Shown: positions 61,415 through 64,000 of the stretch, piece by piece | Layout: every line of letters starts with the position of its first letter | How positions within the stretch are numbered: the first letter of the stretch is position 1 | DNA from: Plasmodiophora brassicae | Taxonomy: Eukaryota; Endomyxa; Phytomyxea; Plasmodiophorida; Plasmodiophoridae | Assembly: GCA_039704465.1 (NCBI GenBank) | Contig: JASFAU010000012.1 | Coordinates: forward strand, 992,001 to 1,056,000 | Direction of reading: 5' to 3' | Length of the DNA stretch: 64,000 bases | The notes under the pieces: generated by a model | Databases searched by the model: none | What the model saw: only the letters and a program-made list of their open reading frames with translations | Told to the model about the DNA's origin: nothing | Position numbers and translations under genes: made by a program

Positions 61415-63492
61415 CTACTGGATCGAGCATACGCCTTCGCCCGATTGCCGGTGCTCGTTATCCGACTCGGCGGATGCTTCGCGTTTGTGGATCGCCTTCA
61501 GACCAATCGTCCGCAACTCGTCGGCTCGGCCACGAAGCTGCTTCTCCAGGGCCGTCATCTGATCGACGATTGCCTTCTCGCGTTGCATAGCCGTTGTGGC
61601 CGCTGCCGACATCTTATCGCCACCGCTGCTGTCGATAATCTCCAGCACGGCGCGCTCCTCGAGGCGCAGAATGCGCTGATAGTCATCGAATGCGCCCTGA
61701 AGTTTGGCCCAGTGATTGGCGAACTGTTCGGATGCGGTGCCGCCCGCGCTGTCAGACTTGGTGTCCGCCTTCACGGCCGTCTTCTCGAGTTCCGAATGGA
61801 TGTCCTTGATTGCACGGTTGACGTCTGCGCGCGCATGACATGAGGCGGATCAGCGAGGCGACGAACAACGGATACACTGACCTCGAGCAGGGGCCGGTGA
61901 ATGCGGAACAGCAACAGCGCCTGATGCTGGGGCGCGGTTGCCAGAATTCATGTTCAAGATCGGAATTGTGTTCTCGTACTGGTTCTCTCTGTCGCTTATC
62001 GTCATTTCCCGCTTGGTCTTGGGAGCGCCCAGCTTGCCGCCGGCCTTGTTTGGCGACGGCGACTCTGTCCGCACCTGGATTGTGTCGTTAACCTGCCCAG
62101 ACGTATCAGTGGCCAACGTTATAGGCAACAACGGAGCAGGATGACGACCTTGAAGTAGACCCTTCGTGCCAGCGAAGCCGCTCCTGCGAGCTACAACCGC
62201 GTCAGACGGCTGCGAGTCGGCATTGCAACGATACTGCACAGCAACCTGTTGATTTCGCTTCTGCTGGTCCAGGGCTTCTGAGAACGAGTCAATGCATTCC
62301 TTCAGCTTGGTTTTGCTGCTGTTCTTGTGGCGGTTCGAAGTGGCCTTGACGATTTCGTTCTAGAGGCCTGTCAGTGACACCAGAACACGCTGTCCAGCAA
62401 CTAATAGCCGTTCGGCACCTTGTGCTCATCGGTCGCCGTGCCATCCTCAAACGCCTGGAAGAAGTTGTACAGCAGCACGAAGTAATTCAGGTTTTCCATG
62501 CCTTGCTTTTGAAGCTGCTTCTGCCTAGAGGAGACGCGCTTGTCAGTCTCGGCTTGACTGGCAAGCGTTTCAATCTTGAGCGAATCGCGTAGGATCTTCA
62601 TCGTCGTTTCGACTCTGGTCGACGGACACGTATAAGACAGCCGGCGTGTAAATGATAGTATGATCACATACAACAGCAGGTCCAGGAACACGCCATCGGA
62701 GTCGATGTGAAACCCAGCCTCGAGCTTCGCTTTCGGCCTGGTGACGACGTTCGGCGAGAAGAAGACGAAATTCTCCACCGTCATGCAGAACTGAACGAGG
62801 TTCGACCATCCAGCGTGGAACACGTCCCGTCTGAGCACCGGCGCGCTCATCGTGATCTTGTTCGCACTGGCATACAGGATCAATCTCGCCAGCATAATTG
62901 CCTCATCATCCTACGACCACAGCGGCCATCAGCAGAGAGCCCGGTACGAAAGGGCACCGAACGGTGTGTGTCGAGCGAGGGGCAGTACCCATCCTGCAAA
63001 CTGCTGAAGCTGGGAGAACGTATCGCCAACGACTTTGCCGAACGCGTCCGCCTGATGCATGAAGACGAAATGGTGGACGAGCGCAAAACTGGAATCATGT
63101 TCAGCTGGCCGCCGAACCGCAGCAGGCAGGGATACCAACATGTTCATCGCCACGGTGAACAGCGTGCGCTCGTCCTGGCGGCTGAGCAGATCCCCGACCG
63201 AGTCTCGCTCAAAGAACGGCCAAACCCAGTCTCTCCACTCGTGGTCGAGAAAGCTCCTGCGCAGAGGCCCACCCCATGTAAGCGGCATGGTCTTCACGTG
63301 CGAACCTCCTTGGACCTGCCTGAAGATGTCGTTGGAATCGGGGTTGTTGGCCAGCGGGAACAGCACGTAGTCGGAGAGCAGCAGGGACCAGTGCGCGCGC
63401 GGCTGCTCCCGGATCATGTTGAACAGGAACGGCAGCTGCTGGTGCGCTGTGATATCTAGGCGGGACAGCGCCGCCTTGATCTCGGCCGTCAT
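61415..63492 (-). CDS. 627-aa protein with C-terminal coiled coils, unknown
   Basis: Exons 63492-62989, 62910-62419, 62359-61882 and 61824-61415; all joins keep frame (introns 78, 59 and 57 nt). The N-terminal 330 residues are helical and hydrophobic in places (HWSLLLSDYVLFPLA, LFTVAMNMLVSLPAAV, LVHHFVFMHQADAFGKVV, SNLVQFCMTVENFVFFSP, FLDLLLYVIILSF), without clear multi-pass topology. A charged coiled coil follows (about 300-380: ASQAETDKRVSSRQKQLQKQ), then a linker, and a second coiled coil at the C-terminus (NHWAKLQGAFDDYQRILRLEERA; AIVDQMTALEKQLRGRADEL). I do not recognise it. The composition suggests a scaffold or trafficking protein. Confidence 0.75.
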
Positions 63493-63792
63493 TATCAGCG
63501 GTCCCCGCCCGTTGGGCACCGTCCCCGGGTGGCCGTCGGGCGTCGCCGTTGCCCCCAACCGGACACAGACGGGCCCCGACGATATTTTTGGCGATGCCGC
63601 CCGTGCGCGATCAATACAGTACGTCGATCTGGCCAAGGGGTACATCCTCGTCGATGGAATCCTGGTCAGGAGGGACTAGGCGGGAAGCCAGCAGCGCGCG
63701 AAGAGGGGGCGGATATCACAGGCGGTCGGCACCGTACGGTCCGGTGGGTCCGGGTCGAGGACACCCGTCCACGACAACGGGTCGGCGTGTCC

Positions 63793-64000
63793 ATGTGGCG
63801 CGTCGTGGCGACCGCGCTAGCGATCGTCGGCGTCGCGGACGCGAACATATGCTACTGGTATGCGGTCACGTGCACTGCGACGACCATGTAGGGCGGAACT
63901 GCCGGGTGGCAGCCAGGCAGGCGGTATTGCAATGCTGACGTTCTCGGCTCAGTGACACGTCGTCCGTATCGACGGTTGCGGGGACCATCAACTCGACCTG
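63793..64000 (+). CDS. 5' end of a third LRR receptor-family gene (LRR-3), cut by window end
   Basis: Exon 1 (63793-63887) encodes a signal peptide, then ANICYWYAVTCTATT, and is followed by an intron 63888-63952 and exon 2 from 63953: IDTSSVSTVAGTINSTW. This matches the start of LRR-1 and LRR-2 (ADLCxWYGKGC...TT|IDVSPL...LTGTIDSTW), including the phase-2 split of the codon after TT. It is on the opposite strand and about 8 kb from LRR-2. The leucine-rich repeats themselves would lie beyond the window. Confidence 0.75.

Overview
This is a GC-rich, gene-dense eukaryotic nuclear segment. Most genes have several short introns (about 45-80 nt, a few apparently 32 nt) with GTAAGT/GTACGT/GTCAGG-type donors and CTAAC/CTGAC-like branch sequences. 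The gene set points to a flagellated, chitin-handling opisthokont, most likely a zoosporic (chytrid- or blastocladian-like) fungus. The evidence is a B9D2 transition-zone protein (cilium), a chitin deacetylase with two chitin-binding ChtBD1 modules, a GH114 glycosidase, a PPR-DYW protein and standard fungal/animal housekeeping genes. The lineage is an inference; no rRNA or mitochondrial marker is present. All exon joins were made by reading splice sites and checking that frame and family alignment are restored across the junction.

Layout. 1-2.4 kb: no confident gene, but a 28-bp G-rich tandem repeat. 2.5-10.1 kb: chitin deacetylase, a polytopic membrane protein, YOP1/REEP, DCN1 and NSA2. 10.2-11.7 kb: a small region bracketed by a 22-bp palindrome and its direct repeats. 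11.7-19.2 kb: DAP1/PGRMC, two divergent GDP-fucose transporter paralogues with a coiled-coil membrane protein between them, APC11 and NADP-isocitrate dehydrogenase. 19.2-30 kb: a small hydrophobic-leader protein, PUS1, an intronless ORF, a RhoGAP-like gene with a hydrophobic leader (RhoGAP1), TBCA, HSDL2, the N6AMT1/HemK2 methyltransferase and a MYND-finger protein.

30.9-36.3 kb is the repeat-rich accessory part. It holds a degenerate MULE-type transposon (FAR1-like DNA-binding segment, MULE transposase, Ulp1/C48-like segment) interrupted by a roughly 500-bp near-perfect palindrome and a second inverted repeat. The second inverted repeat encloses a copy of part of the RhoGAP2 gene. A 156-bp tandem duplication, a leader-bearing ankyrin gene and a copia RNase H relic follow. 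37.1-49.3 kb: RhoGAP2, a one-TM protein, B9D2, a double-ML-domain secreted protein, ataxin-2/PBP1, ETF-beta, a CAP-domain protein and an 813-aa PPR-DYW protein whose deaminase zinc/catalytic residues look lost. 49.5-55.6 kb: an ankyrin relic and two tandem LRR receptor-like genes. 56-64 kb: membrane-anchored GH114, a piggyBac-like relic, a small secreted protein, a sphingomyelinase-like protein lacking expected catalytic residues, a small A/B-barrel-like protein, a 627-aa coiled-coil protein, and the 5' end of a third LRR-family gene running off the window.

Functional themes: cell-wall/extracellular surface (chitin deacetylase, GH114, LRR receptors, CAP, ML, GDP-fucose import for fucosylation), Rho-type signalling, organellar RNA and energy metabolism (PPR-DYW, ETFB, IDH), RNA modification and ribosome biogenesis (PUS1, NSA2, N6AMT1), and cell cycle/ubiquitin (APC11, DCN1).
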